The notes under the pieces were generated by a model. That model did no database searches and was not told the DNA's origin. It saw only the letters and a program-made list of their open reading frames with translations. A stretch of DNA of 64,000 bases from Flavobacteriales bacterium (GTDB lineage: Bacteria > Bacteroidota > Bacteroidia > Flavobacteriales_F > PHOS-HE28): the NCBI GenBank assembly GCA_023382455.1, contig JAHDVX010000006.1:11995-75994 (forward strand), read 5' to 3'. This document shows, piece after piece, positions 47,571 to 55,070 of this stretch (the first letter of the stretch is position 1; the number at the start of each line of letters is the position of its first letter). Made by a program: the position numbers and the translations under genes.

Positions 47571-48874
47571 TCCATCAATGTGCTTTTGTAGTGTTCCACC
47601 GCACGGTTCACCGCCATGGCATGGTCCACAATGGGGGCGGGATATGCGGTCGTGCCGAACTCGGGTATCCACCGTTCCACGTACCCCCGTCCATGATCGA
47701 AGCGTTCCAGCTGCCGTGCGGGGTTGAACACGCGGAACCACGGGGCCGCATCGCATCCGCTTCCGCTCACCCATTGCCAGTTCCCGTTGTTGCTGCTGAG
47801 CTCAAAGTCCAACAGCTTTTCCGCGAACCAAGCCTCGCCCCAGCGGGGATCGATCAGCAGATGCTTCACCAGGAAACTGGCCGTGACCATGCGCGCCCTG
47901 TTGTGCATGAAGCCTGTGGCAGCGAGCTCCCGCATGCCGGCATCCACAAAGGGGAAACCGGTCATGCCCTGGCACCAGGCCCTGAAGTGTGCGGGATTGT
48001 TGTGCCAGATCATCCGCTCATAGGCCGGCTTGAAGGGTCGGTCGGCCACGTGCGGATGGTGCCACATCAACTGCATGAAGAACTCTCGCCAAGCGAGTTC
48101 ATTCAGGAATACCTCGCCGTGGCCCAAGGCCCGCCTGGCCTGTGCGCGCACGCTCACCGTGCCGAAGCGCAGGTGAACGCCCAGGCGGGAGGTGCCCGCC
48201 ACGCCCGGCAGATCGCGCGTGGCACCGTAACCGGCGATCAGTTCGTCGGCCACGTGCGGATCAGGCACCACCAGGTCCGTTGCTTGGAAACCGATGTCCG
48301 TGATGGACGGCATGGGCAGCGGTGCAACCTTGTGCAAGTGGTGCAGTTGCTCCCCTGAGGGATACTCCCGCAGCACGGCATCGTTGAGCATGGAGCGCCA
48401 TTTGCGCCCGTATGGCGTGAACACGGAATAGGGCGTGCCGTCCGCCTTTAGCACTTCGTCCCGCTCGAAGATGCTGATGTCCTTGTAGCTGTGCCAAGCC
48501 ACCCCGCGTGCCTCAAGCCATTGCTGCACCGCAGCATCGCGACGCAGGGAATAGGGCTCATGGTCATGCACCACCGTTACCGCCCCCACATTGAACCTTT
48601 GCAGGACACGTGGCCATACTTCCTCGGGCGTGCCGTGCTCAACCAGCAGCGTGCCGCCGGCCTGTTCCAATTCCCGCTTCAACCGCACAAGGGTCCGGTG
48701 GATGAAGTCCACCCGGCGATCAGCACGATCTTCCAAGCGCTCCAGTATGGCCGTGTCGAAGATGAACAGGGGCAGCACTTCGCCGTGGTCCTTCAGCGCA
48801 CGATACAGCGCGTGGTTGTCCACCAGCCGCAGGTCGCGCCGGAACCAGTGGATATTGACGAACGGCTTTTCCAT
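47558..48874 (-). CDS. phrB: Cryptochrome/photolyase-family DNA repair protein
   Basis: A 438-residue flavoprotein that splits cyclobutane pyrimidine dimers using blue light. The N-terminal antenna domain begins NIHWFRRDLRLVDNHAL. The helical FAD domain has the family signatures ELAWREFFMQLMWHHPHV, FPFVDAGMRELAATGFMHNRARMVTASFLVKHLL, and FELSSNNGNWQWVSGSGCDAAPWFRVFNP. The asparagine in the last motif is the one that makes N5 of FAD reducible in repair enzymes. The ATG at 48874 overlaps the idi stop (ATGA). Its place inside the carotenoid operon ties repair to pigment production. Confidence 0.93.
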   Translation of the reverse strand: MEKPFVNIHWFRRDLRLVDNHALYRALKDHGEVLPLFIFDTAILERLEDRADRRVDFIHRTLVRLKRELEQAGGTLLVEHGTPEEVWPRVLQRFNVGAVTVVHDHEPYSLRRDAAVQQWLEARGVAWHSYKDISIFERDEVLKADGTPYSVFTPYGRKWRSMLNDAVLREYPSGEQLHHLHKVAPLPMPSITDIGFQATDLVVPDPHVADELIAGYGATRDLPGVAGTSRLGVHLRFGTVSVRAQARRALGHGEVFLNELAWREFFMQLMWHHPHVADRPFKPAYERMIWHNNPAHFRAWCQGMTGFPFVDAGMRELAATGFMHNRARMVTASFLVKHLLIDPRWGEAWFAEKLLDFELSSNNGNWQWVSGSGCDAAPWFRVFNPARQLERFDHGRGYVERWIPEFGTTAYPAPIVDHAMAVNRAVEHYKSTLMEWKT

Positions 48875-49419
48875 CAGGTACAGGACAAGGCAAGGTGGCG
48901 CTGCAGCCGGGGCCAAGCGATCAACAGCCATGGCGTGAAGCGCTCCGGGGTTTCATTCATCTCCCGTTCCAGTTCGCCGGGTGTGACCCAGCGCAGGTCC
49001 GCCACCTCCTCGGCAGCCGGGTGGAAGGGACCTTGGCAGGCACCGGTGAACACATGGTCCACCTCATGTTCAATCAGCCCCTGGCCCACCTCGGCACGGT
49101 AGATGAAATGGAAGCGCCGCTCCAGGGGCGCATGCACGCCCAACTCCTCGTACAACCGGCGGTGGGCCGCATCTTCCAAGGCCTCTCCGGGCCTTACATG
49201 GCTGCAGCATGCGTTGCTCCAAAGGCCCGGCGTATGGTATTTCCCCCAGGCCCGTTGCTGCAGCAGCACCCGGCCTTGATCATCGAACAGGAACACGCTG
49301 AAGGCGCGGTGGAGGACGCCCTTGTGATGCGCCTCCAACTTGTCCATGGTCCCCACGGGTTGGTCATCGGTGTCCACCAGGACCACCAGCTCCGTGCCAT
49401 CATGCAGGGCTTTGCTCAT
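48874..49419 (-). CDS. idi: Isopentenyl-diphosphate delta-isomerase, type I
   Basis: Interconverts IPP and DMAPP, the precursors for the phytoene pathway. The 181-residue Nudix-fold enzyme has SNACCSHVRPGE with the active-site cysteine and metal histidine, RRLYEELG from the Nudix box, HFIYRAEVGQGLIEHEVDHVF with the catalytic glutamate, and a final EEVADLRWV. The ATG at 49419 overlaps the crtB stop (ATGA); a TTG two codons upstream is less likely. Confidence 0.95.
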   Translation of the reverse strand: MSKALHDGTELVVLVDTDDQPVGTMDKLEAHHKGVLHRAFSVFLFDDQGRVLLQQRAWGKYHTPGLWSNACCSHVRPGEALEDAAHRRLYEELGVHAPLERRFHFIYRAEVGQGLIEHEVDHVFTGACQGPFHPAAEEVADLRWVTPGELEREMNETPERFTPWLLIAWPRLQRHLALSCT

Positions 49420-50258
49420 ATCCAACCGATGTGGTGTTTGATGCAGCAGGTGGCCAGCAGGCCCATCTTCCGCGGGTTGCCCAACCTGATGCGCTCCTGC
49501 ATCACACGCGCCGCCGACAGGCCTTGGATGCGCTGGAACAGGGTGCGATAATAGACGTAGCTGATGTACACCCCCAGCCTTGCGCCCGTCGGGAGTTCGC
49601 GGATGCCTGCCAAGGCCGCCTCAAAATCAGCCTCGAGGTCCCGCTCCACTTCACGCTTCATTTGTTCATCGAAACGCCCGGCCTTCACTTGGGGGAAGTA
49701 GTTGCGCCCCAATGCGCCGAGGTCGTCGCGGATGTCGCGCAGGAAGTTCACCTTCTGGAAGGCGGCCCCTAAGCGCACTGCGGCGGGCTTCAAACGCTGA
49801 TAGGCCGCTTCATCCCCTTCGCAGAATACGCGCAGGCACATCAGCCCCACCACCTCGGCCGACCCCATGATATAGCGGTTGAACGACGCCGGGTCGTGCT
49901 CCTTGCAGTCCAGATCCATGGCCATGCTTTCCAGGAACGGCTCGATCAGCTCCGGCCCGATGCCGTAAGTATTGGCACAGGCTTGGAAGCTGTGCAGCAC
50001 GGGGTTCATGCTGATGCCATCGCGGATGGCGCCGTAGGCATCCTCGCGGAAACGCGCCAACAGGCGGGCCTTGTCCTTGCCATGGAAGGTGTCCACGATC
50101 TCGTCCGCGAACCGCACGAAGCCATAGATGGCCTTGATGGGTGGGCGCAGCCGAGGGGCCAAGGCGCGCACCCCGATGGAAAAGGACGTGCTGTAGCGGC
50201 GCACAACGGCGCTGCTCGCCTCGGCGCATACATGATCGTAAAGGGCCATGGTGTTCAT
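49416..50258 (-). CDS. crtB: Phytoene synthase CrtB
   Basis: Condenses two geranylgeranyl diphosphates to phytoene, the first carotenoid step. The 280-residue squalene/phytoene synthase family protein has STSFSIGVRAL, the first Asp-rich motif FVRFADEIVDT and the second motif NFLRDIRDDLGALGRNYFP. It shares 4 bases with both the preceding crtI and the following idi. Confidence 0.95.
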   Translation of the reverse strand: MNTMALYDHVCAEASSAVVRRYSTSFSIGVRALAPRLRPPIKAIYGFVRFADEIVDTFHGKDKARLLARFREDAYGAIRDGISMNPVLHSFQACANTYGIGPELIEPFLESMAMDLDCKEHDPASFNRYIMGSAEVVGLMCLRVFCEGDEAAYQRLKPAAVRLGAAFQKVNFLRDIRDDLGALGRNYFPQVKAGRFDEQMKREVERDLEADFEAALAGIRELPTGARLGVYISYVYYRTLFQRIQGLSAARVMQERIRLGNPRKMGLLATCCIKHHIGWI

Positions 50259-51742
50259 CGGCGGTGCAATTCCTTGATGATGAGGTCAGCGGCCACTTGG
50301 CCACTGATCAGGGCCGGCGGAAGCCCGGGGCCCGGCACGCTGAGCTGGCCGGCGAAATAGAGTCCTTTGACCTTGCGGCTTTTGATGGCTGGGCGGAACG
50401 GCCCTGTTTGGGCCAGCGTGCTGGCCAGTCCATAGGCATTCCCGCGGAAGGCGTGATGATCCTCCTCCAGGTCGCGCACGCAGTAACTACGCTTCACCTT
50501 CAGGTGCGCCCGGATGTCCATGCCCAAATGCCGTTGGATGCGGTCGGCAATGGTGGTGAAGCAAGCCTCACGCAGCGCATCGGTATCCTCCGAGCCGCTG
50601 GCGATGGGCACCAGCACCACCAGGTTTTCTCCACCGGTAGGGGCGGTGGAGGGGTCGGTAACACTGGTGCAGCTGACATAAAAGAGCGGTTTGCGCGGCC
50701 ACCGCCGGTGGGTGTAGATGTCCTTGCCATGCGCATCCAGGTCCTCATCGAAGAAGAGCATGTGGTGCTGGGCGCCCGGCAGGCGTGTATCCAGGCCGAT
50801 GTAGAACAGCAAGGTGCTCGGCGCCATGGTGCGCTTCTCCCAGAACGCTTGGCTGTAGGTGCGGCAAGGGGCCTCCAGCAATTGCTGCTCCACGTGGTGG
50901 TAATCCGCTGTGGCCAGCACGGCATCCGCATGGTGCACGCCGCTTGCCGTTTCCACGCCCACGGCGCGCCCATGTTCCACCACCACGCGCCGCACCGGAT
51001 CGCCCAGTCGCAAACGCGCGCCTTGCTCCTCGGCCAGTTGGCGCATGCCCTGCATCACGCGGCCCATGCCGCCCATGGGATACCACGTGCCGAGATCGAT
51101 GTCGGCGTGGTTCATCAAGCTGTAAAGTGCAGGGGTATGCTGGGGCATGGCCCCCAGGAAGAGCACGGGGAACTCCATCACGCCACGAATGCGGGCACTG
51201 CGGAAGTTGCGTCGCACGTGCCGCCGTAATGAGGAAAGGACCGAGGTGCGCAACAAGCCCTTGAGCACGCCCGGCTCCATGTACTCAGCCCAGGAGAGCG
51301 AAGGCTTGTACACCATATGCTGCATGCCGATCCTGTACTTCATCGCCGCCTCGTCCAGAAAGCCGTCCAGGCGCTTCGCCGCACCGGGCTCCTCCTGCTC
51401 GAAGAGCCGCTTCACCGCTGTGCGACCGGCGGGCATCCGCCATTGGTCGTTGGGGCCGAAAACCACCGCGTAGGAAGGGTCCAGTCGCCGCAGTTCATAG
51501 TAGCGGGCACTGGTATGCCCGAACCGACCGAAGAACCGCTCGAACACATCGGGCATCCAGTAAAAGCTGGGACCCATGTCGAAATGGAAGCCGTCCTGTG
51601 CCCAAGTGCGTGCGCGCCCGCCCACTTCTGTATGCCGCTCATGCACAGTGGTGCGTACCCCTGCGCGGGCGAGGACGGCGGCCGCTGCCAGGCCCGAGAT
51701 GCCCGCGCCGATGATGGAGACCGAAGAAGGGGGGTGAGTCAT
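50255..51742 (-). CDS. crtI: Phytoene desaturase CrtI
   Basis: An FAD-dependent desaturase that converts phytoene to lycopene in four steps. The 495-residue protein has the N-terminal dinucleotide-binding motif IIGAGISGLAAAAVLARAG. HERHTEVGGRARTW follows, and the C-terminal carotenoid-binding motif is GLYFAGQLSVPGPGLPPALISG. It is the first gene of the operon and is preceded by a full promoter with both -33 and -7 elements. It is divergent from the DUF4397 gene. Confidence 0.95.
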   Translation of the reverse strand: MTHPPSSVSIIGAGISGLAAAAVLARAGVRTTVHERHTEVGGRARTWAQDGFHFDMGPSFYWMPDVFERFFGRFGHTSARYYELRRLDPSYAVVFGPNDQWRMPAGRTAVKRLFEQEEPGAAKRLDGFLDEAAMKYRIGMQHMVYKPSLSWAEYMEPGVLKGLLRTSVLSSLRRHVRRNFRSARIRGVMEFPVLFLGAMPQHTPALYSLMNHADIDLGTWYPMGGMGRVMQGMRQLAEEQGARLRLGDPVRRVVVEHGRAVGVETASGVHHADAVLATADYHHVEQQLLEAPCRTYSQAFWEKRTMAPSTLLFYIGLDTRLPGAQHHMLFFDEDLDAHGKDIYTHRRWPRKPLFYVSCTSVTDPSTAPTGGENLVVLVPIASGSEDTDALREACFTTIADRIQRHLGMDIRAHLKVKRSYCVRDLEEDHHAFRGNAYGLASTLAQTGPFRPAIKSRKVKGLYFAGQLSVPGPGLPPALISGQVAADLIIKELHRR

Positions 51743-51746
51743 TGCC

Positions 51747-51759
51747 TTTGTTCGACAAA
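51747..51759. promoter_or_regulatory. Operator-like inverted repeat over the crtI transcription start
   Basis: TTTGT-TCG-ACAAA has perfect 5-base arms. It overlaps the end of the crtI -7 box (51756-51763) and the start of the leader, where a bound repressor would block transcription. Related 8-base sequences, ATTGAACA at 51771 and GTTGAACA at 51948, flank the two divergent promoters. A MerR/CarH-type regulator is encoded 2 kb away. The link is inferred. Confidence 0.4.
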
Positions 51760-51790
51760 CTTATGGCTTTATTGAACACCACCAACAAAA
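51756..51790 (-). promoter_or_regulatory. Promoter of the carotenoid operon
   Basis: On the minus strand TAAGTTTG (51756-51763) is an exact -7 box 13 bases before the crtI ATG. A TTTTGTTG run (51783-51790) supplies the -33 TTG at a spacing of 19 or 22 bases. It is the most complete Bacteroidota-type promoter in the window. Confidence 0.7.
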
Positions 51791-51944
51791 TAAATCTTCA
51801 CCAGCCAAGATCGGCTGGACGAGAAAGCACACAACGCACTCATATTAATCGCTGATTATCTGCTCTTTACCTTCGATTTCAAGACACACCAAGCCTTCCC
51901 GACGCACAGGGCTAAAAATTCATTGTGTTCATCTTTTTTTTCTG

Positions 51945-51980
51945 TTTGTTGAACATTCATGGATTTTGATTGTACGTTTG
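51945..51980 (+). promoter_or_regulatory. Promoter of the DUF4397 gene
   Basis: TACGTTTG (51973-51980) is an exact -7 box 22 bases before the ATG at 52003. TTTGTTG (51945-51951) gives a -33 TTG 21 bases upstream. The surrounding 260-base divergent region is AT-rich compared with its flanks. Confidence 0.65.
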
Positions 51981-52002
51981 CCACATCCAAATCACTCACA
52001 CC

Positions 52003-53730
52003 ATGAAACTCAGTTCCTCCCTTCTGTTGGCAGCCGTGGCCTGCCTCCCCTTGGGCGCGTGGGCCGGCGGCGGCCCGCTTGCCCGCGTGCAGATCGTCCA
52101 CAATTGCGCGGACCTCGCGGCCGCCTCGGTGGACGTTTACGTGAACGGCAGCCTGCTGCTGGACAACTTCGCCTTCCGTACGGCCACCCCCTTTGTGGAG
52201 GTGCCTGCGGAAACTGCCTTGGAAGTGGCCATAGCCCCGAGCACCAGCACCAGCGCCGGCGATGCCATCTTCACCCAAAGCCTCGTGCTTGCCGATGGTG
52301 CCAGCTACTTGGTGGTGGCCTCCGGCATAGTAAGCCCCTCGGGCTATTCACCGGCCACCCTGTTCAGCTTGGCCATTTATGACATGGCCCGGGGCTCATC
52401 GGCAGGAGCCTCCACCACCGATGTGGTCGCCTTCCACGGCGCAACGGATGCCCCCACCGTGGACATTTACGAGAGCGGCGTATTGGACGCCACGGCGGTG
52501 AACGACCTGTCCTACGGTGAATTTGCCGGATATCTCGAACTGCCCACCGCCGACTATACGCTCCAGGTGCGTGATGCCGCCAACAGCACCATCGTGGCGG
52601 CGTACGCGGCCCCCTTGGCCACCTTGGGCCTGGGCGGCGCAGCCCTCACGGTGCTGGCCAGCGGCTTCCTCGACCCGGCCGCCAACAGCAATGGCCCCGC
52701 CTTTGGCCTCTATGTGGCGCTGCCCTCCGGCGGTCCCTTGGTACCGCTGCCCGCAGTGGCCATCCCCACCGCGCGCCTGCAAGTGGTGCACAATTGCGCC
52801 GACCTGGCCGCCGCCACCGTGGACGTATGGCTGAACAATACCCTGCTGCTTGATGACTTTGCCTTCCGTACCGCCAGCCCCTTCGTCGATGCACAGGCTG
52901 GCGTGCCCTTCGTGGTCAGCATCGCCGCACCCAACAGCACCGATACCACCAATGCCATCGCCCAATACGTGTTCACCTTGGAGGAAGGAGGCAGCTACCA
53001 GGTGGTGGCCAATGGCATTGTGAGCGCCACCGGCTACACGCCGGAGCAGCCCTTTGACCTGTACGTGGCCGCCGATGCCCGCGAGGCGGCCACCGTCCCC
53101 ACGCAGACCGATATCCTGGTGTTCCATGGCGCCACCGATGCACCCACCGTGGACGTGGGTGAGACCGCCCTGCTGGGCGGCGCCACCGTGGTGGACGACC
53201 TGTCCTATGGTGAGTTCGCCGGATACCTGGAGGTGCCTGCCGCCGATTACACACTGGAACTGCGCACGGCGGACGGTACGCCCCTGCTGAGCTACGCTGC
53301 GCCATTGGCCACCTTGGGCCTGGAGGGGGCGGCGATCACCGTGTTCGCCAGCGGATTCCTCCAGCCGGCGAACAACAGCAATGGGCCTGCCTTCGGGCTG
53401 TGGGCCTCCTTGCCTTCCGGCGGCCCGCTGGTGCCCCTGGACAACACCACCGCCGTGCAAGGAACGCAACCGGTGGCCGATCGCATCACCCTGTACCCCA
53501 ACCCGGCCTCCCAGCAGGCCCAGCTCCTGATGCTCGGCGCCCACGGCCCACAGGTGGACCTGCAAGTGACGGACATGGCAGGGCGTGTGGTGCTGGACCT
53601 TGGCCGGCACGCCACCGGCACTGAAACGCTGGTGCAGCTGGACGTTTCACCCTTGGCGCCCGGCAGTTACCGCTTGGTGCTCAATGCGGCGGAAGGTGCA
53701 GCTTCACTTCCTTTGCAGATCATCCGCTAA
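52003..53730 (+). CDS. DUF4397 cell-surface protein with internal duplication and T9SS tail
   Basis: A 575-residue exported protein. The signal peptide ends near GAWAG. Residues about 25-245 and 255-475 are two long repeats. Each begins ARVQIVHNCADLAAA or ARLQVVHNCADLAAA and contains two DUF4397 units with the motifs VAFHGATDAPTVD / LVFHGATDAPTVD and DLSYGEFAGYLE. The final 80 residues are a T9SS type A domain: ITLYPNPASQQ, VTDMAGRVV, LAPGSYRLVL. DUF4397 proteins are secreted or wall-anchored and of unclear function. It has its own promoter, divergent from crtI, and precedes the MerR gene. Confidence 0.87.
   Translation: MKLSSSLLLAAVACLPLGAWAGGGPLARVQIVHNCADLAAASVDVYVNGSLLLDNFAFRTATPFVEVPAETALEVAIAPSTSTSAGDAIFTQSLVLADGASYLVVASGIVSPSGYSPATLFSLAIYDMARGSSAGASTTDVVAFHGATDAPTVDIYESGVLDATAVNDLSYGEFAGYLELPTADYTLQVRDAANSTIVAAYAAPLATLGLGGAALTVLASGFLDPAANSNGPAFGLYVALPSGGPLVPLPAVAIPTARLQVVHNCADLAAATVDVWLNNTLLLDDFAFRTASPFVDAQAGVPFVVSIAAPNSTDTTNAIAQYVFTLEEGGSYQVVANGIVSATGYTPEQPFDLYVAADAREAATVPTQTDILVFHGATDAPTVDVGETALLGGATVVDDLSYGEFAGYLEVPAADYTLELRTADGTPLLSYAAPLATLGLEGAAITVFASGFLQPANNSNGPAFGLWASLPSGGPLVPLDNTTAVQGTQPVADRITLYPNPASQQAQLLMLGAHGPQVDLQVTDMAGRVVLDLGRHATGTETLVQLDVSPLAPGSYRLVLNAAEGAASLPLQIIR
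52081..53430 (+). repeat. Tandem duplication within the DUF4397 gene
   Basis: Two copies of about 660-690 bases, beginning near 52081 and 52770, encode the two halves of the DUF4397 protein. Long segments are almost unchanged; for example both encode VHNCADLAAA, GATDAPTVD and FASGF/LASGF followed by SNGPAFGL. Exact limits are approximate. Confidence 0.8.
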
Positions 53731-53744
53731 ACACCGGCGACCGA

Positions 53745-53780
53745 AGGGGAAGGAGCGGTGGCCGCACCGCTCCTTCCCTT
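53745..53780 (+). terminator. Strong hairpin after the DUF4397 gene
   Basis: GGGAAGGAGCGGTG (53747-53760) pairs perfectly with CACCGCTCCTTCCC (53765-53778) around a 4-base loop, and two further weak pairs extend it. It lies between the DUF4397 stop and the MerR start, 12 bases before the latter. It ends the first transcript or limits readthrough into the regulator gene. Confidence 0.75.
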
Positions 53781-53792
53781 CTTGCCGACCTT

Positions 53793-54719
53793 ATGGACCG
53801 AATGGCCGCAGCCCCTTCCTATTTCAGCGACCGTTTCAGCATCAAGGACCTGGAGCTGTTCTCCGGGATCAAGGCCCATACCATCCGGGCCTGGGAACGG
53901 CGGTACGCCCTGCTCGAGCCTGCACGGAGCAAAACCAACATCCGCTCCTACAGCACCGAGGACCTGCGCACATTGCTGAACGTATCGCTCTTGATGAAGG
54001 AGGGAATGTCCATCTCGCAAGTGGCGGCACTTTCCTCGGCCAAGCGCGAGGAAAAGATCAGGACCATGGCAGGTGCCGGGCACGGCAAGGACCAGGCCCT
54101 GAATGAACTGAAAATGGCCACGGTGACCTACGATGAGGAACGCTTTGAGGCCACCTCGCGCAATTACCGTGTGGACCATGGCTTCGAGGCGCTGGTGGAA
54201 AATCTCTACCTGCCGCTGCTGACCATGCTCGGGCTGCTGTGGCAATCCGCCACCATTAGCCCGGCACAGGAGCACTTTGCCAGCAATTTGGTCAGGCAGA
54301 AATTGATCAGCGCCATTGATAGCCTGCCCTTGGGCAGAAACCACGACGGGCCCACGGTGGTGCTTTATCTACCGGAGAATGAGATCCACGAGCTGGGCCT
54401 GCTCTACCTGCACTACCGCCTTCGGCGAGAAGGCTGGCGAACGCTCTACCTGGGGGAAAGCGTGCCCATGGCCGACCTGGTGGGCGTGGCCCGCGAATGG
54501 CCCGGGCCCTTGGCCATTTGCGCCATCCTCACGGTGCATCCCCGTCCACCCGAGGTACTCCCTTACCTGGAGGACCTGGCGCAGAGGCTTCCAGATGTAC
54601 AGTTCCACTTTTGCGGCCCCGCACTCCAGCCCGTGGAAGGCCGGTCACTGCCGGAGTGCATCCATGTGCATCCCGATATAGCTGCGCTCGTCTCGGCACT
54701 CCACCCCTCATCCCAATAA
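53793..54719 (+). CDS. MerR-family regulator with cobalamin-binding light-sensor domain (CarH/LitR-like)
   Basis: A 308-residue transcription factor. Residues about 15-85 are a MerR winged helix with FSIKDLELFSGIKAHTIRAWERRY. Residues about 100-180 are the helical cap of the cobalamin-binding region, with W150 and E160-H161 spaced as W-x9-E-H. Residues about 186-300 are the Rossmann-like cobalamin domain with E197-x-H199-x-x-G202, which supplies the lower histidine ligand in CarH. In CarH, adenosylcobalamin makes a DNA-bound tetramer in the dark and light breaks it, releasing carotenoid genes. All key residues are present, so the same mechanism is likely here, with the crtI operon as target. 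Function is inferred from the family. Confidence 0.85.
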   Translation: MDRMAAAPSYFSDRFSIKDLELFSGIKAHTIRAWERRYALLEPARSKTNIRSYSTEDLRTLLNVSLLMKEGMSISQVAALSSAKREEKIRTMAGAGHGKDQALNELKMATVTYDEERFEATSRNYRVDHGFEALVENLYLPLLTMLGLLWQSATISPAQEHFASNLVRQKLISAIDSLPLGRNHDGPTVVLYLPENEIHELGLLYLHYRLRREGWRTLYLGESVPMADLVGVAREWPGPLAICAILTVHPRPPEVLPYLEDLAQRLPDVQFHFCGPALQPVEGRSLPECIHVHPDIAALVSALHPSSQ

Positions 54720-54833
54720 CGCCGAAGGCAGGCTTTGCAACCGGGCGAAGTTGAATGTCCGGATGGTACTACTACCATTTGGAGGATGACCCCGGGTGGC
54801 TACTGGATGGAGGCACCGAGGCAATAAGCCCTG

Positions 54834-54995
54834 TTATTGTGCGCTGCGCACCACCCGCATCATTTGCCCACCGTGTGGCGTTTTGGCCACCAAGTGGTAA
54901 ACACCGGGCTGGTCCGGCAGCACGCAGGGCCAACCGTCGGCCGCCCGCCCCAGCTTCAGCAGCTCCTTCCTGGTGGTGCGCTTCTTCTTGGCCAT
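54834..54995 (-). CDS. 53-residue chimeric gene: basic-protein N-terminus joined to a T9SS-type tail
   Basis: The frame starts MAKKKRTTRKELLKL. Its first 19 codons match the 54-residue basic protein gene (45196-45360) at about 50 of 57 bases. From codon 20 it becomes GWPCVLPDQPGVYHLVAKTP and ends RVVRSAQ. This matches the last 35 residues of the cytochrome at 58828-60774 in about 21 positions (GWRCILP, PGVFHLV, TPHG, RVVR). It thus joins a cytoplasmic start to a secretion-signal remnant, with no signal peptide. No good promoter is seen upstream. It may be a recombination scar rather than a working gene. The rest of 54720-55070 holds nothing I can identify. Confidence 0.6.
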   Translation of the reverse strand: MAKKKRTTRKELLKLGRAADGWPCVLPDQPGVYHLVAKTPHGGQMMRVVRSAQ

Positions 54996-55070
54996 GGGGA
55001 CGGAACTTTTCAACCGCCGGATAATCGCGGCCAGATGGCGATAGCTTGCAGGTCCTTAAGCCCTCCCGCC

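Noticed and set aside
51743-52002. Small RNA or tRNA gene in the AT-rich space between crtI and DUF4397
   Set aside because: I found no cloverleaf, no conserved RNA fold and no terminator. Two promoters explain the AT-richness.
54822-54839. CAATAA-N6-TTATTG inverted repeat as a terminator
   Set aside because: The stem is only six A/T-rich pairs and overlaps the stop codon of the chimeric frame, so it is too weak to support.
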